Source: a virus
Direction: 5' to 3' (one strand)
IMG/VR virus record: IMGVR_UViG_3300023296_001263
Span: 1-33,959 of that record
DNA length: 33,959 bases
Position 1 is the stretch's first letter; each line of letters starts with the position of its first letter. This document shows positions 21,749-30,237 of the stretch, in pieces. Below the pieces are notes generated by a model. It worked only from the letters and a program-made list of their open reading frames with translations, had not been told where the DNA came from and did no database searches. A program made the position numbers and the translations under genes.

Positions 21749-23646
21749 AATCTAGAACTGGAAAAAGATATCCATCTAAAAGCAGAATGATGTTTGATGG
21801 TGGATTAAATAATAAGTTTGAGAAATCGACTATTCCAGAGAATCAGTCACCTGATTGCTTGAATGTGATATTCACTGATGGTGCGGTTGAGACCCGTGGT
21901 GGTTCTTCGAAAATGAATACCACAACCGTTGGTTCATTTGCTGCTCAAGGAATTTATACTAGACATGACGATGCTGGAACCCAAACCATGACTGCATGGT
22001 GGAATGGTTCGATGTATACATATAACGGTACTAGTTTTACGACCCAAGCCAGTGCTCAGTCTGTATTTACAGCAGCTACTAGAGTTTATTCAGCAGAATA
22101 TGAGAACCACGCATTCTACGGAAACGGCGGGAGTGTTCCATATAAGTATGGCGGTTCTGGTGATGAGTTCACTAGACATGGGGTTTACACTGCGAGCGCA
22201 ACAGCTTCAATCGCTACAGCCGCAACGGGTTCAGCACTAACGGGTGAATTCAGTTATGCGATCACGAATGTCAATACGAATTTGGTTGAGTCCGATTACA
22301 CGACTCTGGGTACTTTTACTGCAGATAGTGAAAACGCGGCGTTAACATCTTTGCCGGTAATGGCTCAAAGTTTCGGTGTAGATACAAGAAATCTATATAG
22401 AACAGTTACCAGTGGTTCAACTTTCCTGAGACTTGCAACAATCTCAGATAATACAACGACTACTTACGATGACGCGATATCCGATAGTAGTTTAGGCGTA
22501 GCCGCACCGGATGATAATGGTGTGCCGCCTAACTATTCATCGATTGTTTATCATGGATCGAGATTATTCTTTATTGATCCTGCTGATCACTTGATAAAAT
22601 ATTCTGAGATTGGCAATCCATATGTGGTCAAGGCTACAAGCTTTTTGAGGTTGGGTGATAACTCAGGCGATAAACCAAAAGCATTTGCTGTCTACGATAA
22701 CTCGCTCATGGTGTTTTGCGAGCAGAATCCTTGGATAATTTACATGGGTTCAACTACACCTTCAGAATGGCGCGTACTTAGAGTGCGGGCTACTTATGGT
22801 TGTAGGTCACCGCTAGGCCCATTTAGCTATGAGAACAAGGTTATGTTTCCAGCGATTAGCGCTGGTAAGTTTGTAGGATTCTCAGCGATCCAAGGTCAGA
22901 CTGTTTCTCCTTCAGCTTCAATATTAACGAATAGTGCTGTTGGCAGCGAGATGCAATCTCAGGCTGTTGAGCCAGATATGATATTGGTTAATGAGGGTGC
23001 AGTTGAGGGTATTTCGAGTTTTGTTTTTGAGAACAAAGCTTATATGACTTTGCCTTATGGTGTATCCCAGACAACTAATAACCGAATATATGTATTTGAT
23101 TTCTCTTATGGAAGGCTCAAAAAGCAGGATCCTAGCTGGGTGCCATGGACTGGAATAAGTGCTTATAACTTCGCTGAGCTAGACGGTAAATTATATTCAC
23201 AAAGTAGTATAGATAATGGGTTCGTTTACGAGCTAAATACCACGACTTATAACGATGATAGTGTTGCAATAGACAGTTATTATTGGACAAAAGAGTTATC
23301 TGGTTTTGATGGCGATGAGAATGTATTTAAAGATTATCGTGATGCTCAGATATTCTATGAGTTATCTGGCGGTTATAAGATGAATCTGAATGCACGAACC
23401 GATAGTGATTTAGGTAGTGGTAACCAGTATAATGTTGACTTAGATCCAGGTGGCACCTTATGGAATACAGGGGTTTGGGGTAACGACAATTGGTCAGCCG
23501 GACAAGGTGACGATGAATCAAAAGTATTTGTTGCGCCTATTAGAGGTAAGCGAATACAGTTTAAATTTTCAAATCAAAACGCGGTGAATCAGAAGTTCAA
23601 AGTTTTAGGTATGCGTTTCAGTTATAATGTTAAAGGGATCAGATAA
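21745..23646 (+). CDS. Tail hub/stabilisation protein (gp10-like)
   Basis: The 633-aa strand-rich protein starts MKSRTGKRYPSKSRMMFDGG and continues into NKFEKSTIPENQSPDCLNV, the opening typical of podovirus tail stabilisation proteins (P22 gp10 and relatives), with propeller-like repeats after it (YGNGGSVPYKYGGSG, GSRLFFIDPADHLIKYSEIG). Length is greater than P22 gp10. It would form the hub below the adaptor. The C-terminal WNTGVWGNDNWS motif recurs in the 127-aa protein. ATG 21745 overlaps the previous stop; ATG 21733 is an alternative. Confidence 0.78.
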   Translation: MKSRTGKRYPSKSRMMFDGGLNNKFEKSTIPENQSPDCLNVIFTDGAVETRGGSSKMNTTTVGSFAAQGIYTRHDDAGTQTMTAWWNGSMYTYNGTSFTTQASAQSVFTAATRVYSAEYENHAFYGNGGSVPYKYGGSGDEFTRHGVYTASATASIATAATGSALTGEFSYAITNVNTNLVESDYTTLGTFTADSENAALTSLPVMAQSFGVDTRNLYRTVTSGSTFLRLATISDNTTTTYDDAISDSSLGVAAPDDNGVPPNYSSIVYHGSRLFFIDPADHLIKYSEIGNPYVVKATSFLRLGDNSGDKPKAFAVYDNSLMVFCEQNPWIIYMGSTTPSEWRVLRVRATYGCRSPLGPFSYENKVMFPAISAGKFVGFSAIQGQTVSPSASILTNSAVGSEMQSQAVEPDMILVNEGAVEGISSFVFENKAYMTLPYGVSQTTNNRIYVFDFSYGRLKKQDPSWVPWTGISAYNFAELDGKLYSQSSIDNGFVYELNTTTYNDDSVAIDSYYWTKELSGFDGDENVFKDYRDAQIFYELSGGYKMNLNARTDSDLGSGNQYNVDLDPGGTLWNTGVWGNDNWSAGQGDDESKVFVAPIRGKRIQFKFSNQNAVNQKFKVLGMRFSYNVKGIR

Positions 23647-24278
23647 TGGCAGAAAAATTTGAGTTTTTACGGCAAAGAGCCAAGCAGGATGTGAACAAGC
23701 AAACTCAAGGTCGCCAAAATGCTTTAAAGCGTAGGTTTGCAGCTCTGGGCCAAGGTACTTCTGGTGCTGCAGTTAAATTAGAGCAGCAAGCTCAGCGCGA
23801 GGGATCACAAGAATTCGGTCGCAGGGCAGAAGCTATTGATTTAGCTGAGTCAACTGATAAGTCAAGAAAAGACGAGATTAAAGCAGGCAGAGCATTTCAG
23901 ACAAGTGAACGCGCTGCTAGTCAAGGTTTTGCAGCTGAACAAGCTAAATTAGGTCGCGAGTTTCAGAGTCAGGAACGAGGGACAGCGCAAGATTTTGCGG
24001 CTAGTCAAGCAGCACTTGGTAGGGGGCAGCAGTCAGAACAATTTACAAAACAGTTTGATGCTCAAACCGCACAATTTAAAAAAACCTTTGATGAGTCTTT
24101 TAGGCAATATAATGAAAACTTTGATCAAGCAGTAATTCAGTTTGAAACGCAGTTTGGCGAAGAACTTCGAATTAATAATGCGAATTTAGATACTGCTGAG
24201 AAAGTTTTTAAGGAGAACTCTAAGAAAGGTTCTGTGGATACCTTTTTTGGTGAGATAGGTAAAGCGTTTAAATTTTAA
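23646..24278 (+). CDS. Coiled-coil, Gln-rich putative ejection protein (210 aa)
   Basis: The 210-aa protein is almost entirely helical, rich in Gln, Ala, Phe and Glu. Residues about 78-121 contain two copies of a 22-residue repeat, beginning FQTSERAASQGFAAEQAKLG and FQSQERGTAQDFAASQAALG. A run of F-rich heptads follows (QFDAQTAQFKKTFDESFRQ). It lies between the tail hub and glycine-zipper proteins, where podoviruses encode proteins ejected with the DNA. It starts in a TAATG overlap. No family is recognised. Confidence 0.72.
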   Translation: MAEKFEFLRQRAKQDVNKQTQGRQNALKRRFAALGQGTSGAAVKLEQQAQREGSQEFGRRAEAIDLAESTDKSRKDEIKAGRAFQTSERAASQGFAAEQAKLGREFQSQERGTAQDFAASQAALGRGQQSEQFTKQFDAQTAQFKKTFDESFRQYNENFDQAVIQFETQFGEELRINNANLDTAEKVFKENSKKGSVDTFFGEIGKAFKF

Positions 24279-24310
24279 ATAGGATGATTGGTTTTAATTA
24301 AGGATTTATT

Positions 24311-24709
24311 ATGGCGACTGTAACAACACCTAGTTTACAACGAAAACCAAGCGGTATTGGTCAACTACTCCAGATAGGTGGTGCCGTAGCGGGCGGCGTA
24401 GTTGGCTTTGCTGGCGGTGGCGGACCTGCCGGCGCAATAGGCGGCGCTTCTGCAGGCGGTGCTTTGGGTGGTGCTGCTGGAAATTTATTAGAACCTGATA
24501 AGGCACCTGTGCAAGTAGGTACCTTAAATGCAGCACAACGCATGTCACAAGGTGGCGCAGCACCAACTATTCAAGCTCCGAATCCTTTGCAACAACTCGA
24601 GCAAGCTAGAATGGCTGCAAGAGAATTGCCAGCAGAACAAAGGCAAGAATATGAACCAGCTCTAGTAGCAGCGTTGATGCAAGCTAGAAGACAGCAGGGA
24701 GTAGCCTAA
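24311..24709 (+). CDS. Glycine-zipper putative ejection/membrane protein (132 aa)
   Basis: Residues about 16-60 form a Gly/Ala-rich zipper (GQLLQIGGAVAGGVVGFAGG, then AIGGASAGGALGGAAG) able to insert in a membrane. The rest is a helical Gln/Arg/Ala-rich tail (LQQLEQARMAARELPAEQ). Short glycine-zipper proteins in this location are typical of the small ejected protein that helps open a channel through the host envelope, by analogy to P22 gp7 and T7 gp14. Its stop overlaps the next start in TAATG. Confidence 0.72.
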   Translation: MATVTTPSLQRKPSGIGQLLQIGGAVAGGVVGFAGGGGPAGAIGGASAGGALGGAAGNLLEPDKAPVQVGTLNAAQRMSQGGAAPTIQAPNPLQQLEQARMAARELPAEQRQEYEPALVAALMQARRQQGVA

Positions 24710-25710
24710 TGGCTCAAGTAATTGTACCGCAAGCGGCGAAGAAAAAAGAATCTTTACTAGATTTGATTAAAACCGGACTTGGTGTAGCGTCTAGTATTTA
24801 TGGTATTAGAGCAGCTGATCAGAAAATAGATCTTTTAGCAACACAGCAAGAGGATGAAAATATTAAACTTGCAGAGTCAAAAGCTCGGCAAACAGGTTTA
24901 GCTACTCCTCTGTTACAGCAAGAATTAGCTGCCAAAGGGTTTGCGTTAAGCAGGGAGCAAGCGCCTGGTTTTAGACAAATAGGTGCTGATGAATCAGGGG
25001 CACCTGTGTTTGCTCAATCACCTCAGGGCGCGAAATCTGCAGCTCTTGCAAGCAAAAATCAGGCAGCAATAAGCAGATCTCAAGGTATTAGACTTGAAGA
25101 CAAGAGCCAAGAGGAAAAAGAAAAAGTAGCTAACGCAACTAGGGATTTTACTACTCATAAAAATGTAAACAAAGCTATGATTGGTTTCGATGCTGGTAAT
25201 CAAGTAAAAAGATTGTTATCTGAGAACAGCCCGGTTCTTGATCAGATTGGTTTACGTAGGATATTTAGATTATCTGGTGACGTCGGCGCTATTAGAGCAG
25301 AAGATTTAAAACAACTTGGTTCGAGCCCAGCGTGGATAGAGCGAGGTGTGGCGTTAATAAATAAAGGTCTAACTGGGCAAACAATTGAACCTAATGAGCG
25401 ACGTGCGCTTGTAAGATTTGCAGATGACATGCAAGAGACCAATAAGCAAATAATCGAAAAAGAAGCTGATAGGCTTGCTGGAAGTTTAGCGCAAGAAACA
25501 ACTTTAAATCGTACAGAAATATTAACGCTGTTAGATCCGTTGCAAGTATTGCCAGAAGCAATCCAGTTTGATGTAGCCAAATTTGGTGGAACTCCGACAC
25601 AGCAAAATTCTAATACCACATTGTCGGGAACTAATATTATTCCAAGAGCACAGGCTGCACCGCCAGCAGCTACAGACGAAGACGCGATTAATTCCTTTTT
25701 AGGACAATAG
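24709..25710 (+). CDS. Putative internal/ejection protein (333 aa)
   Basis: The 333-aa protein is mostly helical. The N-terminus (KKKESLLDLIKTGLGVASSI) suggests an amphipathic or glycine-zipper helix; the middle has long charged helices (RLEDKSQEEKEKVANATRDF, QETNKQIIEKEADRLAGSLA). The C-terminus is Pro/Ala-rich. Its place between the other two putative ejection proteins is the main evidence; no family is recognised. Confidence 0.72.
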   Translation: MAQVIVPQAAKKKESLLDLIKTGLGVASSIYGIRAADQKIDLLATQQEDENIKLAESKARQTGLATPLLQQELAAKGFALSREQAPGFRQIGADESGAPVFAQSPQGAKSAALASKNQAAISRSQGIRLEDKSQEEKEKVANATRDFTTHKNVNKAMIGFDAGNQVKRLLSENSPVLDQIGLRRIFRLSGDVGAIRAEDLKQLGSSPAWIERGVALINKGLTGQTIEPNERRALVRFADDMQETNKQIIEKEADRLAGSLAQETTLNRTEILTLLDPLQVLPEAIQFDVAKFGGTPTQQNSNTTLSGTNIIPRAQAAPPAATDEDAINSFLGQ

Positions 25711-25711
25711 T

Positions 25712-27709
25712 ATGCCTGATTTAAAGCAGACAGAAAAAGTATTAAACTTTATAGCGGATAACCCTGGTGATAAAAGATCGGGTGCAGCTATGCAAAAATT
25801 TGGATTACAACCGCAAGCAGTGCAAGCTTGGAAAGCGGTGCGTGATACTCCGGATCATCCTAAAAAAGCAGAGGTACGAAATAAGGTTTACGATACCATT
25901 GCTGAGAATTCTCCTGGAAAAGATCCTGGAAGACTTTCACCAGGTGGCGCAGGTTTTCTAAATAGGTTCGCTATCAAGAACTTGATTTCAAATAGTCCTG
26001 ATCAAGCACAGAAGTTTTTAACTAAGCAAGGCTTTGATTCAAGAATTGTGGACGGTGAGATAGAAGTAAAGAAACCAGGAGAACCTGAGTATGTTCAATT
26101 GGATTCGCCTAAGTTTGATATCTTTGATATTCCAGATTTAGCAAGTGATATAGCTGAAGCAGTTGCCACGGGTGTAGGTACATTTTTTGGCAGTATCCCA
26201 GGCGCTGCTGCAGGTGCTGCTGCTGCTGAAACAGTTAGGCAAGGCGTTGGTCTTGCTACTGGTGTAAGAGAAGATTTTGAACCAATAGAAGTACTTGATG
26301 CTACCGAATTAGGCCTTATTGGGGGAGTCGGAGGAAAAGTAGTTGGCAAAGGTTTAAAGTTTTTTGGCGATAAAATTGGTTCATTGATAGGTAGAATTGT
26401 TAAACCCAAAGAAGCTGCTGAAGAAATTATAGCCGCTACAAAAGAAATAGGTGGAGAAGCAGTTGCTGGACAACTACTAGACAATCAGTTGGTTCAAAAG
26501 CTGACAGCTCAGTTAGCTGAGAATCCTGGGACCTTAGCCGGTCAGGCTTTAAGAAAAAATGTTGCCAAAAACTTCGATGCAGCGGAAAAAGCTGCACAAG
26601 AAATAGTGAAAGATGCTTCTACATTATCCCCTTTTGAGGCAGGGCTGAAACTTACAAATGATTTTAAAGAAATTGTTGCAGATAGAATTGAGCCAGCTGC
26701 GAACATTTACAATAAATACGATAAGATTTTTAAAGAAGCAAAAATTGATAGTCCGCCGGAAGGCATTATAAAAGCCATAAAAGATGAGTTCGCCGATGTC
26801 TTCGCAGACGACGAAGCTACAAATGCATTAAAAAGTCTTTTATCAAAAACTGATCAGATAGATACTATTGACAAGATAACTAAATTTAGAACTAACATTA
26901 GAAAAATGGCTTCATCGAGTCAAAATGGTAATTTAATTGGTTCATTGAAACAGATATACAGAAAAACTTCTGATTCAAGATTAGAGGAAACTATATCTTT
27001 GGCAGGTGTGCTAGACAATCCAATGTTAGCTATTAAAGAAATTAAAGAAGCTGATGCTATTTATAAAAGCGTTGCCGACGATGTAAAGAACGTTTTCGTT
27101 GATCGCGGCAAAGTTGTCATTGGTTCACCAAAGAGGATCTTAGAGAACTTCTTTGAAAAAACTAAGGAAGTAAATGTAGTTAATAAACTTTTAGATACAA
27201 ATGACCCGCGTAGAATAAAAAAAGTCAAAGAAGCTTTTCCAGAAATTTTTGAAGTCATGCGTGAATCTAAGATTGGAAACTTCTTAGAAAAATCGTCATT
27301 AAAAGGTGAACTGAATAAAAACAATCTCGTGAAATCTATTGGAAAATTACCAAAAGAATCTGCTAATTTGATATTTGGCGAGAATGGCATTAAAAAAGCC
27401 AAAGCTCTGCAAACTTATTTGAACAGTTTTCCTGGCCCTTTGAATACGTCGAAAACAGATGTTAGTAGATCACTTAAAGAAATGTTTAATATATTCTCTC
27501 AGGCTGGTGCATTAGGTAGATCTCAATTATTAGGTCTGCTTACCAATTCTCAGCTGGGAAAAAACATGTTTCAAAAAACTGGGAATCTTCTTCAGAAGCC
27601 TAGTACCATTGGTTCATTCCAATTTGGTTTACAACAACTAAACAATATTAGACCAAGAGAGAGCCAACCGAGTATAATACAACCAACACCAAGTTTTAGA
27701 GGGCAATAA
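25712..27709 (+). CDS. Large putative internal/ejection protein (665 aa)
   Basis: The 665-aa helical protein is the longest product of the genome. It contains a glycine/alanine membrane-active segment near residues 150-175 (GVGTFFGSIPGAAAGAAAAE) and a second one near 200 (LGLIGGVGGKVVGKG), followed by long Lys/Glu-rich helices and a Gln/Asn-rich C-terminus. Size, position and composition fit the largest of three ejected proteins. No muralytic motif (lysozyme or transglycosylase) is seen. It overlaps the fibre gene in TAATGG. Confidence 0.72.
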   Translation: MPDLKQTEKVLNFIADNPGDKRSGAAMQKFGLQPQAVQAWKAVRDTPDHPKKAEVRNKVYDTIAENSPGKDPGRLSPGGAGFLNRFAIKNLISNSPDQAQKFLTKQGFDSRIVDGEIEVKKPGEPEYVQLDSPKFDIFDIPDLASDIAEAVATGVGTFFGSIPGAAAGAAAAETVRQGVGLATGVREDFEPIEVLDATELGLIGGVGGKVVGKGLKFFGDKIGSLIGRIVKPKEAAEEIIAATKEIGGEAVAGQLLDNQLVQKLTAQLAENPGTLAGQALRKNVAKNFDAAEKAAQEIVKDASTLSPFEAGLKLTNDFKEIVADRIEPAANIYNKYDKIFKEAKIDSPPEGIIKAIKDEFADVFADDEATNALKSLLSKTDQIDTIDKITKFRTNIRKMASSSQNGNLIGSLKQIYRKTSDSRLEETISLAGVLDNPMLAIKEIKEADAIYKSVADDVKNVFVDRGKVVIGSPKRILENFFEKTKEVNVVNKLLDTNDPRRIKKVKEAFPEIFEVMRESKIGNFLEKSSLKGELNKNNLVKSIGKLPKESANLIFGENGIKKAKALQTYLNSFPGPLNTSKTDVSRSLKEMFNIFSQAGALGRSQLLGLLTNSQLGKNMFQKTGNLLQKPSTIGSFQFGLQQLNNIRPRESQPSIIQPTPSFRGQ

Positions 27710-28509
27710 TGGCAAATCCAAGCGTAACCTATACATTTACAAATGGCACAGTGGCAGACGGAACTGAAGTTAACACGAACTTTTCAGATCTGATTGCAAG
27801 TTTAACTGATGGCACAAAATCATTATCTATAGATGCGATAACTGGGGCTGGTGCAGCTACATTTAATGGCAACACAACATTGGGGAATGCAGCAGGCGAC
27901 ACGCTTACTGTTAACGCTACAACTACTTATGCGAATCCCGTAAGCTTTGACGGCAACGTTACTCTAGGCGATGCGGTCGGCGATACTATCAATGTTAAGG
28001 GTACAGCTGATTTTGATGAGGACGCGACCTTTGATAAGGCAATCATAGTTACAACTGATTCATCCTTTGCTGCTGATGTTGGAATCGGTGAGCTTGCGCC
28101 AGATGTTCAATTACATTTAACGCAGAATGAAACTACAACTACTACTCAGATGAAAATAGAAAACCAAAGTGGATCAAGTGGAACCGGAACAGCTATAGAA
28201 TTCGCCATAGCAAACAGTAGTACTGCTAATGCAAAGATGATAGTTGAGAGAAGCGGAACCGCAGGTACTCAATTTTTATTTCAGAATGGCGATACTGTAT
28301 CTACTACACCGATAACCAGATTAAAAATTTTTCCAACAGGCGAAATAGGTATTGGAGGCAGTGGCGAGACTAGAACACACCAGCTTAATACAGGCACCGC
28401 TACAACAGCATCACCCGGTGCTAACGCTGATGTTCCAAGTCAAGTAGTAGGATATATAACTGTAACTCTTAATGGCTCAGCTAGAAAAATACCATACTAC
28501 GGAAACTAA
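27709..28509 (+). CDS. Short tail fibre protein (266 aa)
   Basis: The 266-aa strand-rich protein has an N-terminal segment VTYTFTNGTVADGTEVNTNF common in tail fibres. Two related repeats follow (TFNGNTTLGNAAGDTLTVNA and SFDGNVTLGDAVGDTINVKG), then a beta shaft, and the end AGTQFLFQNGD to SARKIPYYGN. It is short for a receptor-binding fibre and has no chaperone domain, so it may trimerise as a short fibre or connect to another protein. It is the last structural gene before the sugar operon. Confidence 0.78.
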   Translation: MANPSVTYTFTNGTVADGTEVNTNFSDLIASLTDGTKSLSIDAITGAGAATFNGNTTLGNAAGDTLTVNATTTYANPVSFDGNVTLGDAVGDTINVKGTADFDEDATFDKAIIVTTDSSFAADVGIGELAPDVQLHLTQNETTTTTQMKIENQSGSSGTGTAIEFAIANSSTANAKMIVERSGTAGTQFLFQNGDTVSTTPITRLKIFPTGEIGIGGSGETRTHQLNTGTATTASPGANADVPSQVVGYITVTLNGSARKIPYYGN

Positions 28510-28586
28510 TTAAAAAAAGGCTTGAAAAATAGCTGAATATTATCCACAATAAAGTATCTTTTATTTTAATTTGTCTATTGGTTATT
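28510..28586 (+). promoter_or_regulatory. Gap before the sugar operon with promoter-like sites
   Basis: These 77 AT-rich bases separate the fibre gene from the sugar operon. TTGAAA (28522-28527), 17 bases, then CACAAT (28545-28550) is a weak sigma-70 match. A perfect DnaA-box consensus TTATCCACA occurs at 28540-28548, overlapping the proposed -10 element. Either could be chance. No terminator stem is seen, so read-through from the structural genes is likely. Confidence 0.35.
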
Positions 28587-28808
28587 ATGTCTATTGAATT
28601 GCTCATCTGCTTGCCTATTGTTGTGTGTTCGTTAACACTCAATGCCTATTTATATCTCAAAATCAAAGAAAACAAGAAAAAGCCTCAGCTCACCGACGAC
28701 GCTAATTATTTACTTGCGACCCTTTTAAAGAGAAAAGCTTGTGTAATAGTTGAGATGGTTGATCCAGGTCAGATGTTTTTGTTTGGTTCAAAAGGTAGGG
28801 ACTCATGA
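28587..28808 (+). CDS. Small membrane-anchored protein at head of sugar operon (73 aa)
   Basis: The protein has one transmembrane helix near its N-terminus (IELLICLPIVVCSLTLNAYL) and a basic stop-transfer KIKENKKK, so the remainder is cytoplasmic. The C-terminal part (NYLLATLLKRKACVIVEMVD) may form a short helix-strand unit. It overlaps the dehydratase start in ATGA, so it may tether or couple the first enzyme of the pathway to the membrane. ATG 28587 preferred over TTG 28578. No family recognised. Confidence 0.7.
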   Translation: MSIELLICLPIVVCSLTLNAYLYLKIKENKKKPQLTDDANYLLATLLKRKACVIVEMVDPGQMFLFGSKGRDS

Positions 28809-29644
28809 AAATCGTAATATTTGGTGGTACCGGGACATTGGGTCAAGCTATTTGTAAGCTTATTCCAAAAGATGCTCAGGTATGGATTGTATCGCGTTGT
28901 GAGTTGAGGCAGAAAGAACTCAGATCTCAGTATCCTAATTTCAATTATGTGATCGGTGATGTTCAGAATTTTGGTTGGGCTGAGAAATTACCTAAAAAAG
29001 CAGATTACGTTATGAACTTTGCTGCTTCAAAGCACATAGAAGTTTGCGAAGATAATGTAACTAACTGCGTAAAAACTAATTATCAAGGCGTGGTTCATAC
29101 TTACAAGTACTCGCATCGATCAGGTGCAAAATATATATTCACATCTACTGACAAAGCTGTGAAACCAATCAATGCTTATGGTATGGCCAAGGCGTTAGGC
29201 GAGAAATATCTTGCTGACAAAAGCGATGCGACGGTTTTCCGATGGGGTAATATATTAGGAAGTCGCGGTAGTTTCTTTCATGTAATCTTGAACAAGCTTG
29301 CGAATGATGAGCCAATCCCTATTACTGACCCTGAGATGACACGATTTTGGATGCATATAGACGATGCAGCAGATTTCCTTTGGAGCAATCTAAATACAGA
29401 ATCAAGGCTCATGTATCCGGGAAAGGATATTATGGTCGCTTGTGGTTTAATGGATATACTCGATATTATCAGCGATGAGACTGGTTTGAATTATAGTGCA
29501 GATGTAGTCGGCATGCGACCTGGTGAAAAGATTCATGAAGACATCTATCACGATGAATTGGAGAGAGTCACTGAATCATCGAATTGGAATATAGAATTAA
29601 ATAGGGTCGACATTATTGAGCTGGTTCAAAGGTGTTTAGCATGA
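28805..29644 (+). CDS. PseB/FlaA1-like UDP-sugar 4,6-dehydratase (extended SDR)
   Basis: The 279-aa extended SDR enzyme has the Rossmann start IVIFGGTGTLGQAI (GxxGxxG), then AASKHIEVCED, the active-site STDKAVKPINAYGMAK with D116, K117 and Y125 in the same spacing as the H. pylori PseB triad D-K-Y, FRWGNILGSRGS, ITDPEMTRFWM and MRPGEKIHE. These match the polysaccharide-biosynthesis CapD/PseB group, which turns UDP-GlcNAc into a 4-keto-6-deoxy sugar, the first step of pseudaminic-type pathways. It is shorter than the usual 320-340 aa. It overlaps both flanking genes in ATGA, so the enzyme is made in step with them. Confidence 0.88.
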   Translation: MKIVIFGGTGTLGQAICKLIPKDAQVWIVSRCELRQKELRSQYPNFNYVIGDVQNFGWAEKLPKKADYVMNFAASKHIEVCEDNVTNCVKTNYQGVVHTYKYSHRSGAKYIFTSTDKAVKPINAYGMAKALGEKYLADKSDATVFRWGNILGSRGSFFHVILNKLANDEPIPITDPEMTRFWMHIDDAADFLWSNLNTESRLMYPGKDIMVACGLMDILDIISDETGLNYSADVVGMRPGEKIHEDIYHDELERVTESSNWNIELNRVDIIELVQRCLA

Positions 29645-30237
29645 TCAGCATTATCGGTATGGGAAATATGGGAAAGCGTTATGGCGCTATCCTAGACTAT
29701 CTTGGTGTGCCATGGAAAGGCGTAGACAAAGACGCTGATTTGACGAAGCTACCTGACTCAGATAAATTTATTCTGAGCAGTTCTACTGAAGCTCATTTTG
29801 ATAATTTAAGAACCATAGCGGAATACGGTAAACCTGTTTTATGTGAAAAGCCTATAACACAGAATATATCTGAACTCGATGATATTCTTAATATCTACAG
29901 AGATATCCCATTTAGAATGGTCAACCAGTATGAGCATTTGCAAGCACCTAGCTGGCACGATCACTCAAAGAAAATGACCTATTACAATTATTTTAAAACC
30001 GGCAAAGATACAATGTATTGGGATTGTATTAATATAATTGGCCTAGCCAAGGAAAAACCTGGAATACATAATAATTCACCAGTGTGGAAGTGTGCTATCA
30101 ATGGTCATAAATTGAATATTGCTGACATGGATACAGCATACATCACAGAAGTGAAAAATTTTGTGCGTGGTGACGTTGATAATAAAGATTATATTTTGAA
30201 GGCCCATAAACGTATCTATGAAAGGTTTTGGGTTTGA
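29641..30237 (+). CDS. Short Gfo/Idh/MocA-family oxidoreductase (198 aa)
   Basis: The protein has a Rossmann N-terminus ISIIGMGNMGKRYGAIL and the family motif CEKPIT, but only 198 residues, against 330-350 for the family. The large C-terminal beta-sheet domain that binds the sugar and makes the dimer is largely absent, replaced by a short unit (MTYYNYFKTGKDTMYWDCIN). It might use another pathway protein as partner, be a minimal phage version, or have lost activity. Full-length relatives occur in many bacterial sugar clusters beside SpsF and NeuB. ATG 29641 overlaps the previous TGA. Confidence 0.78.
   Translation: MISIIGMGNMGKRYGAILDYLGVPWKGVDKDADLTKLPDSDKFILSSSTEAHFDNLRTIAEYGKPVLCEKPITQNISELDDILNIYRDIPFRMVNQYEHLQAPSWHDHSKKMTYYNYFKTGKDTMYWDCINIIGLAKEKPGIHNNSPVWKCAINGHKLNIADMDTAYITEVKNFVRGDVDNKDYILKAHKRIYERFWV

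Noticed and set aside
26095-26484. Minus-strand 129-codon frame inside the large ejection protein
   Set aside because: Ala/Pro/Ser-rich reading opposite a Gly/Ala-rich segment; a compositional shadow of the sense gene.
28540-28548. DnaA box TTATCCACA (also TGTGGATAA at 33021-33029) as an origin
   Set aside because: Only single, widely separated copies; the second lies in coding sequence. No cluster or associated repeats, unlike 6428-6728.
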